From positions 33,232 to 97,231 of the forward strand of contig NZ_BNAW01000030.1 of the NCBI RefSeq assembly GCF_014654205.1: a DNA stretch of 64,000 bases. Reading direction: 5' to 3'. Below the pieces are notes generated by a model. The model was not told the origin of the DNA. It ran no database searches and saw only the letters and a program-made list of their open reading frames with translations. Origin of the DNA: Amycolatopsis bullii. GTDB lineage: Bacteria > Actinomycetota > Actinomycetes > Mycobacteriales > Pseudonocardiaceae. The stretch's first letter is position 1. Every line of letters begins with the position of its first letter. A program made the translations under genes and the position numbers. This document shows, piece after piece, positions 25,677 to 34,575 of this stretch.

Positions 25677-26345
25677 CTACCACCATTTCGGCCAGCGGGG
25701 TTCGATGCGTAGCCCGACGGCTTCCTGGTGCGAGCACGGGCTCGCCGGCGCGCGTGGTGCTCCGACCCGGGCCCAGAACGCGGCCGCATCAGCCTCGTCC
25801 GGCGGGTTGGCGCTCCAGCTGAACCCACCACCGCGCGCTGCTGCGGCACGGGCGAGGACCCGGCCGACGCCGCGGCGCCGGTGCCGGGGCTCGACGTGCA
25901 GACCGAGCAGCAGGCCGCGCCGGTCGACCGGGCACAGCGACAGTTCGACGTGGCCGTAGATCGTGGCGCCCCACCGCAGCTGGATCTGTCCCGCCCCGGC
26001 GCGGACGGGCGGCGGGACGACGACCAGCTGCAGCCTCCGCTGCTGCACCTCGGCTTCGGTGACCTGCGCAGTGATCGAGGTGTCGACCAGCGCCCACCGG
26101 CCGCCGCGATCCGGCTGGTTTTCACACCACAGGCACACGAGTTCTCGGGTGCCGTAGTCCTGGTTCGGGGTCTCCTGCAGTGACCCGGGTCGCAGGCGGT
26201 GTCCGGCCGGGCAGGTGCCGGGCAGGTGCTGCTGGCCGTCGAGGGGGCGGGGCCACGGCCAGAGCGGGACGTCGAGGTAGCGCCCTGCCCGCGCGGCGCC
26301 TGCCCCGGTGCCGTCGCGGCGGTCGGTCGGGTCAGCGGAAGTCAC
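25677..26345 (-). CDS. GNAT-type acetyltransferase, 222 aa
   Basis: The C-terminal half has the acetyl-CoA-binding pattern of GNAT enzymes: LLLGLHVEPRHRRRGVGRVL gives the V-x-P-x-x-R-R-x-G-V-G pyrophosphate loop, followed by an ARAAAARGGGFSWSA strand and DEADAAAFWARVG. The N-terminal half contains a Cys pair (VCLWCENQP) that may bind zinc, with a third Cys in PGTCPAGHRL. GTG 26345 overlaps the end of dnaE2 by 14 bases, so the two may be co-transcribed. The substrate is unknown. This is the only intact copy of a sequence repeated in damaged form at 21155 and 23448. Confidence 0.7.
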   Translation of the reverse strand: MTSADPTDRRDGTGAGAARAGRYLDVPLWPWPRPLDGQQHLPGTCPAGHRLRPGSLQETPNQDYGTRELVCLWCENQPDRGGRWALVDTSITAQVTEAEVQQRRLQLVVVPPPVRAGAGQIQLRWGATIYGHVELSLCPVDRRGLLLGLHVEPRHRRRGVGRVLARAAAARGGGFSWSANPPDEADAAAFWARVGAPRAPASPCSHQEAVGLRIEPRWPKWW

Positions 26346-29300
26346 GGCTCTTCGCCGCGAGGGCGCGCAGGTCCAGCGGGGTGATCTGGTCGGCGACGAC
26401 CGACGCGGTGCCCTGGGTGACCTGGGCCTGGCCGCGGATGACCAGCGCCGAGCTGGCGGCGAGGATCTGTCGGAATTTTGTCCAGGTACTGGGGTGGACC
26501 AAGACGTTGATCATGCCGGTTTCGTCTTCGAGGTTCAGGAAGGTGATTCCTCCGGCCGTGGGCGGGCGCTGCTTGTGGGTGACGGCGCCGCCGACGCGGA
26601 TCCGGCTGCGGTCGAGGACGTGCAGGACGCGGGCGGCCGGGACGACGCCGAGCCCGTCGAGGTGCTCGCGCACGAACGAGACCGGGTGCCGGTCGGGGGT
26701 GATGCCGGTGGCCCACACGTCCGCGGCCGCGACCTCGAGGGCGGTCATGCCCGGCAGCGCGGGCGCGTCGACCCCGGTCGCGATCCCGGGCAGATGCCCG
26801 GCCCGCGTCCGCGCGGCCGCCCCGGCGGCCCACAGGGCTTGCCGTCGGTCCGGGCCCAGCGCGGTGAACGCGCCAGCGGTGGCCAGGGCCTCGGCCACGG
26901 GCTGCTTGAGCTGGACGCGCTCGGTGAGCTCGCCGATGCTCTCGTACGGGCCGCCGCGGTCTCGCTCGGCGACGATCGCGTCGGCGACGTCGGTGCCGAC
27001 GTGGCGGACCCCGGCCAGCCCGAGCCGCAGCGCCACCCCGCCGGTTGAGCCCGGCTCGGGCTCCAGCGTGGCGTGGACGAGGGAGGTGTTGATGTCGGGT
27101 TCGCGGACGTGGACGCCGTGGCGGCGGGCGTCGGCGACGAGGGACTGCGGTGAGTAGAAGCCCATCGGCTGGGCGCGCAGCAGCCCGGCGCAGAACGCGG
27201 CCGGGTAGTACCGCTTGAACCACGCCGAGGCGTAGACCAGCAGCGCGAACGACATCGAGTGCGCCTCGGGAAACCCGTAGCCGGAGAAGGCGTGGATCTG
27301 CTCGAAGATCCGGGTGGCCAGCTCACGGTCGATGCCGTTGGCCGCGCACCCGGCGAAGAACCGCGCCATCAGGGCCTTCATCTTCGCGCTGGAGCGCTTG
27401 GCGCCCATCGCGCGGCGCAGCTGGTCGGCCTCGGCCGCGGTGAACGACGCGACGTCGCGGGCCATCTGCATGACCTGCTCCTGGAACAGCGGCACCCCCA
27501 GCGTCCGGTCCAGGGAGTTGGCGAGGAGGGGGTGGGCGTGGCGCCAGGTCTCCTCACCGCGCCGGCGCCGGATGTAGGGGTGCACCGAGCCGCCCTGGAT
27601 CGGGCCGGGCCGGATCAGCGCGACCTCGACGACCAGGTCGTAGAACTTCCGCGGCCGCAGCCGCGGCAGCGTGGCCAGCTGCGCGCGGGACTCGACCTGG
27701 AACACCCCGACCGCGTCGGCGGCGCACAGCATGTCGTAGACCGCCGGGTCCGCGAGGTCGAGCTCACCGAGGTCGACCCGGCGGCCGTGATGTTCGGCGA
27801 CGAGGTCGATCGTGTAGTGCAGCGCGGAGAGCATCCCGAGGCCGAGCAGGTCGAACTTGACCAGCCCGATCTCGGCGCAGTCGTCCTTGTCCCACTGCAG
27901 CACGCTGCGGTCCTTCATGGCCGCCCATTCGACCGGGACGATCTCCGAGACCGGGGTGTGGGCGATGACCATCCCGCCGGAGTGCACGCCGAGGTGGCGC
28001 GGGGTGTCCTCCAGCCGCGCGGCCAGCTCGCGGACGTCGTCGGGGACGCCGTGCCCGCGCTCACCGGGGTTGTCGGCGTCGGCGACCCGGTGCCACCGGT
28101 CGACGGCCTTGGCGAAGGCGTCCTGCTGGCCGGGGCTGTGCCCGAGCGCCTTCGCCGCGTCCCGGACCGCCGAGCGCGCCCGGTAGGTGATGACGTTGGC
28201 GACCTGGGCGGCGTGCAGCTGGCCGTGCCGGGCGTAGACGTACTGGATCGCCTCCTCCCGGCGGTCGGACTCGATGTCGACGTCGATGTCCGGCGGCCCG
28301 TCCCGCTCCGGCGCCAGGAACCTCTCGAACAACAGGCCCCAGCGGACCGGGTCGCAGTGGGAAATCCAGAGCGCGAAGCACACCGCCGAGTTCGCCGCGG
28401 ATCCACGGCCCTGCGCGAGGATGCCACGCTCGCGGCAGAACCGGACAATGTCCCAGACGACCAGGAAGTAACCGGGGAAGCCGAGTTCGCGGATGACGGT
28501 GAGCTCGTGTTCAAGCTGGGCGTAGGCCTCCGGCGCCTCCGCCGGGGTCCCGTACCGGACGGCCGCGCCCTCCATCACCAGGTGCCGCAGGTACGCCTCC
28601 TCGTCGGCGAACCCGGCCGGGACCGGGAACGGCGGCAGCTTCGGCGCGACCAACGCCAGGTCAAAGCTGCACTCGACGCCGAGCACGGCGGCGCGGGCGA
28701 CCGCGCCCGGATACCGGCGCTCGAACATCCGCAGCTGCTCGGCGCCCGAGCGCAAGTACGCCGTCCCGGCCGCCGGGAGCCAGCCCTCGATCTCCTCGAC
28801 CGACCGGCGCGCGCGGATCGCGGCGACGGCGTCGGCGTGCCAGGCGTCCTCGGGGCGCGCGTAGTGGACGTTGTTCGACACCACCGTCGGCAACCCCAGG
28901 TGCTTCGCCATGGCGGCCAGGTGGTCGTTGTGGGTGCTGTCGAGCGGCTGACGGTGGTCAATCAGCTCCACGGCGACGTTTCGGAGCCCGAACCGGTCGA
29001 CGAGCACCCTCATCTCGTCGGCTGCCGCGTCCGGGCCGCGCTGGACGAGGGCCTGGCGGACTGCGCCCTTACGGCAGCCGGTCAGCACCTGCACGTGCCC
29101 GGCCAGCTCATCGACCACCTCGTCCAGGTCGTAGACCGGGCGGCCCTTCTCCTCCCCGCGAGCTGGGCGTGGGAGATCACCCGGCACAAACCGCCGGTAG
29201 CCCTCGATGTCGCGCGCGAGCACCAGCAGGTGCGTGCCTTCGGGGTCCGGCACCCCGGCCTGCGGCGCGGACAGCCCGAGGCTCAGCTCGCGCGCGGCGA

Positions 29301-29439
29301 CCGCGAACCGGACCGCGCCGTACATGCCGTCGTGGTCGGTCAGCACGACCGCGTCCAGTTCCAGCCGCGCGGCCTCCTCCACCAGCGCTTCCGGCGAGGA
29401 CACACCGTCGAGGAAGCTGCAGTAGGAGTGCGTGTGCAA
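26332..29439 (-). CDS. dnaE2: error-prone DNA polymerase III alpha subunit DnaE2, 5' end disturbed
   Basis: This is a C-family polymerase of the DnaE2/ImuC type, which makes SOS mutagenic translesion synthesis with ImuA'/ImuB. The N-terminal PHP domain starts LHTHSYCSFLDGVSSPEALV; the palm carries the Asp pair in PPDIDVDIESDRREEAIQYV; YGFPEAHSMSFALLVYASAW and the C-terminal OB fold are present. The listed start is a TTG at 29439. Family members normally have 30-80 further residues, and a fitting piece (DGGDSPAWSRKREGYRPPEG) is visible in another frame at about 29505-29575. So a frameshift or junction separates the true start from the body. Function is uncertain. No imuA' or imuB is nearby. 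Confidence 0.8.
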   Translation of the reverse strand: MHTHSYCSFLDGVSSPEALVEEAARLELDAVVLTDHDGMYGAVRFAVAARELSLGLSAPQAGVPDPEGTHLLVLARDIEGYRRFVPGDLPRPARGEEKGRPVYDLDEVVDELAGHVQVLTGCRKGAVRQALVQRGPDAAADEMRVLVDRFGLRNVAVELIDHRQPLDSTHNDHLAAMAKHLGLPTVVSNNVHYARPEDAWHADAVAAIRARRSVEEIEGWLPAAGTAYLRSGAEQLRMFERRYPGAVARAAVLGVECSFDLALVAPKLPPFPVPAGFADEEAYLRHLVMEGAAVRYGTPAEAPEAYAQLEHELTVIRELGFPGYFLVVWDIVRFCRERGILAQGRGSAANSAVCFALWISHCDPVRWGLLFERFLAPERDGPPDIDVDIESDRREEAIQYVYARHGQLHAAQVANVITYRARSAVRDAAKALGHSPGQQDAFAKAVDRWHRVADADNPGERGHGVPDDVRELAARLEDTPRHLGVHSGGMVIAHTPVSEIVPVEWAAMKDRSVLQWDKDDCAEIGLVKFDLLGLGMLSALHYTIDLVAEHHGRRVDLGELDLADPAVYDMLCAADAVGVFQVESRAQLATLPRLRPRKFYDLVVEVALIRPGPIQGGSVHPYIRRRRGEETWRHAHPLLANSLDRTLGVPLFQEQVMQMARDVASFTAAEADQLRRAMGAKRSSAKMKALMARFFAGCAANGIDRELATRIFEQIHAFSGYGFPEAHSMSFALLVYASAWFKRYYPAAFCAGLLRAQPMGFYSPQSLVADARRHGVHVREPDINTSLVHATLEPEPGSTGGVALRLGLAGVRHVGTDVADAIVAERDRGGPYESIGELTERVQLKQPVAEALATAGAFTALGPDRRQALWAAGAAARTRAGHLPGIATGVDAPALPGMTALEVAAADVWATGITPDRHPVSFVREHLDGLGVVPAARVLHVLDRSRIRVGGAVTHKQRPPTAGGITFLNLEDETGMINVLVHPSTWTKFRQILAASSALVIRGQAQVTQGTASVVADQITPLDLRALAAKSRDFR

Positions 29440-29539
29440 CTCGGCGTACGGCGCCGCAGCTCGCCCGCGCCGTCGTCGCGGCTGCGGCGCGCCGGCAACC
29501 CCTCCGGCGGACGGTAGCCCTCGCGCTTACGCGACCAGG

Positions 29540-29934
29540 CCGGGGAATCGCCACCGTCGCCGCTACGGCTACCGCACCCACCGCATTGTCTTCGCCCTCG
29601 CCGTCGTGCTCGCCCTCGCCGCCGGACTGAACCTGCTCGCCGGGCACGTCACCACCCACGCCGGCCACCACGCCGCCGAACGCGTGCCACCCGCCACCGC
29701 GAAACTGACGCCCCCGGCACACCCTGCCCACCCATGGAACTCGCCGGGCTCGGCGTCGACCACGGGCTCCCACTCGGCGCGACCGGCCTACGCACCCGCT
29801 GCGACCTCGACACCGCCACCGGCTGGGGCCAAACCTTCACCGTCATCCTCTGGGCACTCCAAGGCCTCCTTTGGAGCCTGGCCACCCTCGCCATCGCCGC
29901 CTACACCGGACTCGTCCGCAAACCGGCCTGACCA
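29540..29934 (+). pseudogene. remnant of a two-helix membrane protein
   Basis: One plus-strand frame gives a basic stretch and one hydrophobic helix (THRIVFALAVVLALAAGLNL) up to about 29735. Another frame, from ATG 29734, gives a second hydrophobic segment (VILWALQGLLWSLATLAIAA) ending at a stop at 29931. They may be two small genes or one gene broken by a frameshift. No family recognised. The sequence from 29935 to 30008 is gene-free. Confidence 0.35.
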
Positions 29935-30008
29935 GCAACCGCCACGCTGGCAGGGGCTCGGACCTGGGCAAACGAATACTGCAGCTTCGAATACCGCCTC
30001 TCCGCCAG

Positions 30009-31894
30009 TCAGTGACGGCACCTTCGCCCCGAACTCGACAAGGACGGTCGCCGCGTGCAGATCGTCACGGCCGCAACCCAGCGCCGGGCCACCGAAACTT
30101 GGCGAACAGTCCCGCTCGACCGGTGATCAGCTGGCAGAGCTCGGCCGACGCCTCGTAAGTGAGTGATGCAGGCCGCATTACTAGAAACCTTGGGTAATGC
30201 GCGCCGCGATGTAACGGTTTTGAGGTCCTGCGGATCGACGATCGCGCTGCGGCACGTGGTCCGAGCAAGCATCACTGCCGTTCCCAAGAGCGCGCGGAGA
30301 TCCGGGAGGTCGCCCGGGCGACCGTAGAAAGTTGCGCGGGCGAACCTGGCGCCGCCCACAACGGTCACAGAGTCGAGCTCGACGATGCGGGTGAACCTGG
30401 CCTCGTCGAACTGGACGCTGCCGGTGAAGGTCGCGCCGACGAACGAGGCGTCGCCGGTGAAGATCGCCTCGTTGAACCGGAGGTTGCCGGTGAAGGTCGC
30501 GCCGACGAACCGGACGCTGCCGGTGAAGGTCGCGCCGACGAACCCGGCGTGGCCGGTAAAGGTCGCGCCGCGAAACCCGGCGTGGCCGGTAAAGGTCGTA
30601 CCGCTGAACGAGGCGCCGCCGGTGAAGGTCGCCAAGTGGAACGAGGCGACGGAGAAGGTCGTACCCTCGAACGAGGCGCCGCCGGTGAAGGTCGCCTTGC
30701 TGAACGAGGCGCCGCCGAACTGGACGCCGCTGGTGAAGGTCGCGCCGCCGAACGAGGCGTCGCCGGTGAAGGTGGCCTTGTCGAACGAGGCGCGGCCGGT
30801 GAAGGTCGCCCCGACGAACCAGGCGTGGCCCGTGAAGGTCACGCCGTCGAACCAGGCGTCGCGGGTGAAGGTCGCGTCGCCGAACCAGGCGTCGCCGGTG
30901 AAGGTCACGCCGTCGAACCAGGCGTCGCGGGTGAAGGTCGCGCCGACGAACCAGGCCTCGCCGGTGAAGGTCGCCTCCCTGAACCAGGCGTCGCCGGCGA
31001 AGGTAGCGCCGTCGAAAGATGCCTTCCTTACTCGGCATCGGTCCAGCGTGAAGCCAATTAAGTGGGCGTTGGTGAGGTCGAGGTCGATGTCTGTCCAGAA
31101 CGTCCGGCGGACCTCTGGCTGATGATGCTGGACGAGGATGCGCTGTGCCGCGAGTCGGACTTCCTGCTCCTGCACCCGGCCCTGGTGTTCCTTAAGCTGG
31201 GTGTCTTCGGTGGCGGCGGGCGGTTTGGGGTCCGGCGGGGTGAACGGCATCCGCAAATAGGCGCAAATGACGTTGACAATGCTTTGCCGCTGGCCAGGGT
31301 TGTTGTGAGCCAGCCGCTCGAGCGCGTACAGCCCGGCCAGCCGGACCGGGGCCTGTTCGGAGCCGAGCTGGTCGGCGGCCTTGGTGTAGAGCTCGGTGAC
31401 GTTCTTCTCCGTCGCGTCGCTCTCGGTGTGCTGCTGGCGCCGCACCGCCAGCAGCAACGCGAAAATGCCGGTCGTGCCCGCGCCGATCCCGAGCCCGGTC
31501 TTGATCGCCTCAACCCGCGCCGCCGCCCGTTTGTCCGCATCGCCGGCCTGGTCGGCCTCGCCGAGCAACCAGCTGGTCGCCGCCCACCCCACCGCGGCAC
31601 CGCGATCGCGGCAGCCACCACGACCCACCAGCTCATCCCCACCGCCCGGGCCCGCGGCGCCCGCTCACCGCGCCGCCGCGCCACCGCAATCGCCAGCCCG
31701 CCGGCGGCGACGGCGAACAGGGCCAGCGGCACCGCCAGCGGACGCGCCCACCGGCCCAGCGCAGGCCAGTCCACCCACCCGAACAGCACCACCATCCCGG
31801 CCAGCAGCGCCACCCCGCTAAGGACCAGCGCCCCGCGCGCCGGCGCCCAGCCCCGCCCGACCGATTCGAAGAGCATCAGCTTCCGCTTCGTCAC
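30009..31894 (-). pseudogene. frameshifted membrane-anchored pentapeptide-repeat gene
   Basis: From ATG 31894 the minus strand encodes two or three membrane helices (GALVLSGVALLAGMVVLFGW, LAVPLALFAVAAGGLAIAVA, WWVVVAAAIAV). Near 31605 the frame must shift to continue into VGWAATSWLLGEADQAGDAD, the conserved TELYTKAADQLGSEQAPVRL and LAGLYALERLAHNNPGQRQS region, and a long pentapeptide domain of 11-residue units (FTGDAWFxxATF type). The repeat domain ends near residue 430 and a poorly conserved tail runs to the stop at 30009. Same architecture as 21698-23422 but with Thr-Phe-Thr-Gly units. The front half alone, or the back half alone from GTG 31628, could be expressed. Confidence 0.7.
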
Positions 31895-32185
31895 AGATGG
31901 TCAATCGCCGCGGCGTGGCCTGCCGCTACGACCGCGCTAGGCAGCGCCGTGCCAGCCAAAGCCGGTGACGTGCAGGTACTGGATCCAGCCGATCAGCACC
32001 GCCGCGCGTGAAAAGCCGGGACATCGCCGACCCGATAGGGGCCGCCCACGGCCAGCACGGCGGGTGCGCGGCGGCCATTCCCGCAGCCACAGGCCACAGG
32101 TCGGGTTTTGTGCTCGTACGAGGCGGCGAGACTGGGACGTGAACAGGAAGAATTGAAGTGGATCGGCCTTCGAGAGGAGGATGCC

Positions 32186-33436
32186 ATGTACCCACCGGCC
32201 CGCCGCGCAGCCGCAGGCTCCGTCGCGGAGACAGCAGGCCACGTGCGCCTGGCCGACCGGGTCGTCGCGATCTCCGCTGTCCGAGAACACCCGGAGCGGT
32301 ATACCTCGCTGTTCGAGCGTGCGCGCAGCGAGGTCGGGCACGCGGTGTGTCTGTGCCGCACTGATCAGCTGGTCCGACTGGTGATCCGCTGCCGCTCCGG
32401 GCGCTACCACCTGGCCAACTGGCCGGCGGGCGGGCAGCAGCATGCTGCCGGATGCCCGTGGTTCCGCAGTCCGTCCTCGCTGTCGGGGCGCAGCGCCTAC
32501 GCCGAGGCCATCGCCGTCGACGACGACGGGACGTCGATACGACTGTCCATTCCGCTGACCGTTCGCGGCGCGACCGCCGCGCCGTCCGACACCCCAACGT
32601 CCCCGGCGGCGGCCGGGTCTGACGCGACCGCGCGACGCTCGATGGGCCTGCTGGCGTTGCTCCACTTCATGTGGGAGTCCGCGCAGCTGAACGTGTGGCA
32701 TCCGCGCGACGGACGCAGGAGCTGGCACGACTGCCGGGAGCTGTTGAACGAGCAGGTCACCGACTGTCGGGTCAACCGGTTGGAGCTGGCGGACGCAATG
32801 TGGATCGTGCCGCCGTTCCAGCGCGACCAGGCCGAGAAGATCAACGCCGCATGGGAGCGCTATCTGGGCCGGTTGACCAACCTCCGGGGGATACGTCGGC
32901 GCGGCTTGGTGCTCGGCGAGATCCGCGCTGTCGAGCCGACCGACTACGGCATGCGGATTCGCCTGGCCCATCAGCGCGCGCCGCTGTTCGCTTCCTCGCA
33001 GCTGATGAACCGTGTCCGCCGCTCGTATCCGAGCGCTTTCGGCGAGCAGGCGACCCAAGGTGGCCATCGGCAGGTGGTGTTGTCCTTGGTCGAGCGCAGC
33101 CCTCGCGGCTACCCGACCGTCGTCGACCTGGCCGCGATGCTCACCACCAGCTCGTATCTGCCGGCCGACTCAAGCTACGAGGCGCAGATGGCCGACGCGC
33201 TCACCGCGGCCGGTCGCGCATTCCACAAGCCACTGCGCTACGACGGCACTGAGGTGTTCCCGGATTTCGTGCTCGTCGACGTTGACCCGGAGACCTACAT
33301 CGAGGTGTGGGGCGTGCGCGGACGGGAGAGCTACGAGGCGCGCAAACGCGCCAAACAGTCCTTCTATCGCGAGTCGGGGCGGACGCTGCTGGAGTGGGAC
33401 GTCCGCAATCCGCTGCCGGCCGTCACCCTCGGCTGA
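32186..33436 (+). CDS. DUF1173-like protein, 416 aa
   Basis: ATG 32186 sits six bases after GAGAGGAGG, a strong ribosome site. The protein follows the DUF1173 plan known from conjugative plasmids and ICEs: AVCLCRTDQLVRLVIRCRSG, then YHLANWPAGGQQHAAGCPWF (Cys/His metal-site look), LLALLHFMWESAQLNVWHP, and the C-terminal block FPDFVLVDVDPETYIEVWGV with YEARKRAKQSFYRE. That last block resembles a PD-(D/E)xK nuclease fold by its Asp, Glu-Val-Trp and Lys pattern, which is my inference. No membrane helices. The family's function is unknown; it is consistently element-borne. Confidence 0.7.
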   Translation: MYPPARRAAAGSVAETAGHVRLADRVVAISAVREHPERYTSLFERARSEVGHAVCLCRTDQLVRLVIRCRSGRYHLANWPAGGQQHAAGCPWFRSPSSLSGRSAYAEAIAVDDDGTSIRLSIPLTVRGATAAPSDTPTSPAAAGSDATARRSMGLLALLHFMWESAQLNVWHPRDGRRSWHDCRELLNEQVTDCRVNRLELADAMWIVPPFQRDQAEKINAAWERYLGRLTNLRGIRRRGLVLGEIRAVEPTDYGMRIRLAHQRAPLFASSQLMNRVRRSYPSAFGEQATQGGHRQVVLSLVERSPRGYPTVVDLAAMLTTSSYLPADSSYEAQMADALTAAGRAFHKPLRYDGTEVFPDFVLVDVDPETYIEVWGVRGRESYEARKRAKQSFYRESGRTLLEWDVRNPLPAVTLG

Positions 33437-33743
33437 CTAGAACGGCCGGAGTTCGAGCAGCGTGCGCCGCGCGCCGAGCTCGGCGGAGGCTCGCACGGTT
33501 CGCGCGGAGCTGCTGCTTGCACTCAAGACTGGACGAACGAAACTTACCGACGTCCTGCACAAGTCCGACATCGGCGACGAGGTCGTGAAGAAGACGAAGG
33601 TCCTCGCGGTGGTGAAGGCGTTGCCGGGCATCGGGGCCGTCCGGGCGCGCCACTGCTCGAGCAACCCCGGGATAGCTGGCAGCCTCCGCATCGGCGGACT
33701 TGGCCCCCGCCAGCGCGAAGCTCTTCTCTCCGCGACCAGCTGA
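33437..33743 (+). pseudogene. actinobacterial integration-host-factor (mIHF) relic
   Basis: The sequence reads RAELLLALKTGRTKLTDVLH, KKTKVLAVVKALPGIGAVRA, then IAGSLRIGGLGPRQREALLS. This matches the mIHF plan (LKxG-x-SL-x-VL, K-KV-LLE-LPGVGKVRA, RR-x-GLG-x-Q-R-x-LL). The N-terminal PEFEQRA is in a neighbouring frame, so a frameshift lies near 33465, and no proper start codon is found. The GTG at 33462 would give a 93-aa protein lacking the native N-terminus. The segment VRARHCSSNPGIAGS replaces the usual helix-hairpin residues. mIHF is a small nucleoid protein needed for phage integration and chromosome organisation. This copy is probably not functional. Confidence 0.6.
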
Positions 33744-33849
33744 TCTGGCTTTCCGCGCGACGGCTGCCCTCCGAGCCAAGCGCTCGATGGCGGACGGGAT
33801 GATGGCGCAACGGCCTCCGGTCTGGATCGTGCACGGTATGCCCTGCAGC

Positions 33850-34330
33850 AGGGTAATCCCGAGGCGCTGCGCTCGGTCCAAGAGGCACCGTTCTCCCGGG
33901 CGAGGTCCCGGATGCGGCTGTTGTAGAACTCTGACAGCGTGACCGCGGCGGCTAGGACGGTGCGGCCGTCCAGCGCGGTCCAGCGCCCGTCCGGGCCCTG
34001 GACCTTCGACGAGATCGTCACGTGAGTGTGCAGGTGCGGGTCTCCGGCGCGGGAGTCTCAGTGCTCGAAGATAGCCGCGGTGATGCCCTTGACGTCGTAC
34101 TGGGTGTAGCCGCCGTCGCCGCGGCGGGTGAGCGCGATGTTGTCCTCCGCGTAGGTCAGGGTGTCGAGCATGGCCTGGCGGTGGATGCTCATGGCGCGCT
34201 CGCGGGTGGGTCGTCGCCGAGTGCCATGAGCACGCTGAGCGACTTGGACGGGGCGAGCATCGTCGACGCCGTCTCCAGGTGGATGCCCTCCCACGGCGGG
34301 AACTCGGGCCGGGTGACGTCCCGGCATGCC
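33850..34330 (-). pseudogene. MobF/TrwC relaxase relic
   Basis: The minus strand carries STMLAPSKSLSVLMALGDDP, then (after a frameshift) HRQAMLDTLTYAEDNIALTR, DVKGITAAIFEH, a TGA at 34056-34058 where the intact relaxase has Trp (FEHWDSR), DSRAGDPHLHTH with the metal-binding His triad, and GRWTALDGRTVLAAAVTLSE. Order and spacing match the relaxase domain of the intact protein at 57134. At least one frameshift, one stop and loss of both ends make it a relic. It is closer to a second element's relaxase than a copy of the local one, because identity is only partial. Confidence 0.7.
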
Positions 34331-34502
34331 CCTCGCACCCCGATGGAGCGGCGGTTGCGGGGTGCCGGGCGTTCGGCCGTCGCGGTGTGACCGGACCGAG
34401 GGAACCAGGCCCGCGCCGGCGGTGCACGGCCACCTGTCCACAGCACCGGCTCACTCCGCGGTTCCGGCGCGTTGTGCACCGCCGGCGCTCGGCCTGGTGA
34501 GC

Positions 34503-34558
34503 CGTGGCCGTCCACCCGCGAGCCCGCCGCCCCGTGCGGCGGGCAAGCACCGGCCACG
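34503..34558 (+). promoter_or_regulatory. nested hairpin leader before the DUF932 gene
   Basis: An outer 8-bp stem (34503-34510 with 34551-34558) encloses a 9-bp stem with five-base loop (34522-34530 with 34536-34544). It ends where the ribosome site GAAGAGAGGA of the GTG at 34576 begins, so it could sequester or expose that site, or terminate upstream transcription. Confidence 0.5.
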
Positions 34559-34575
34559 AAGAGAGGACTCCGACC

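Noticed and set aside
27259..29517. 752-aa open frame on the plus strand opposite dnaE2
   Set aside because: It mirrors the dnaE2 codon pattern; the product is Asp/Val/Arg-rich with no domain, while the minus strand shows all DnaE2 motifs.
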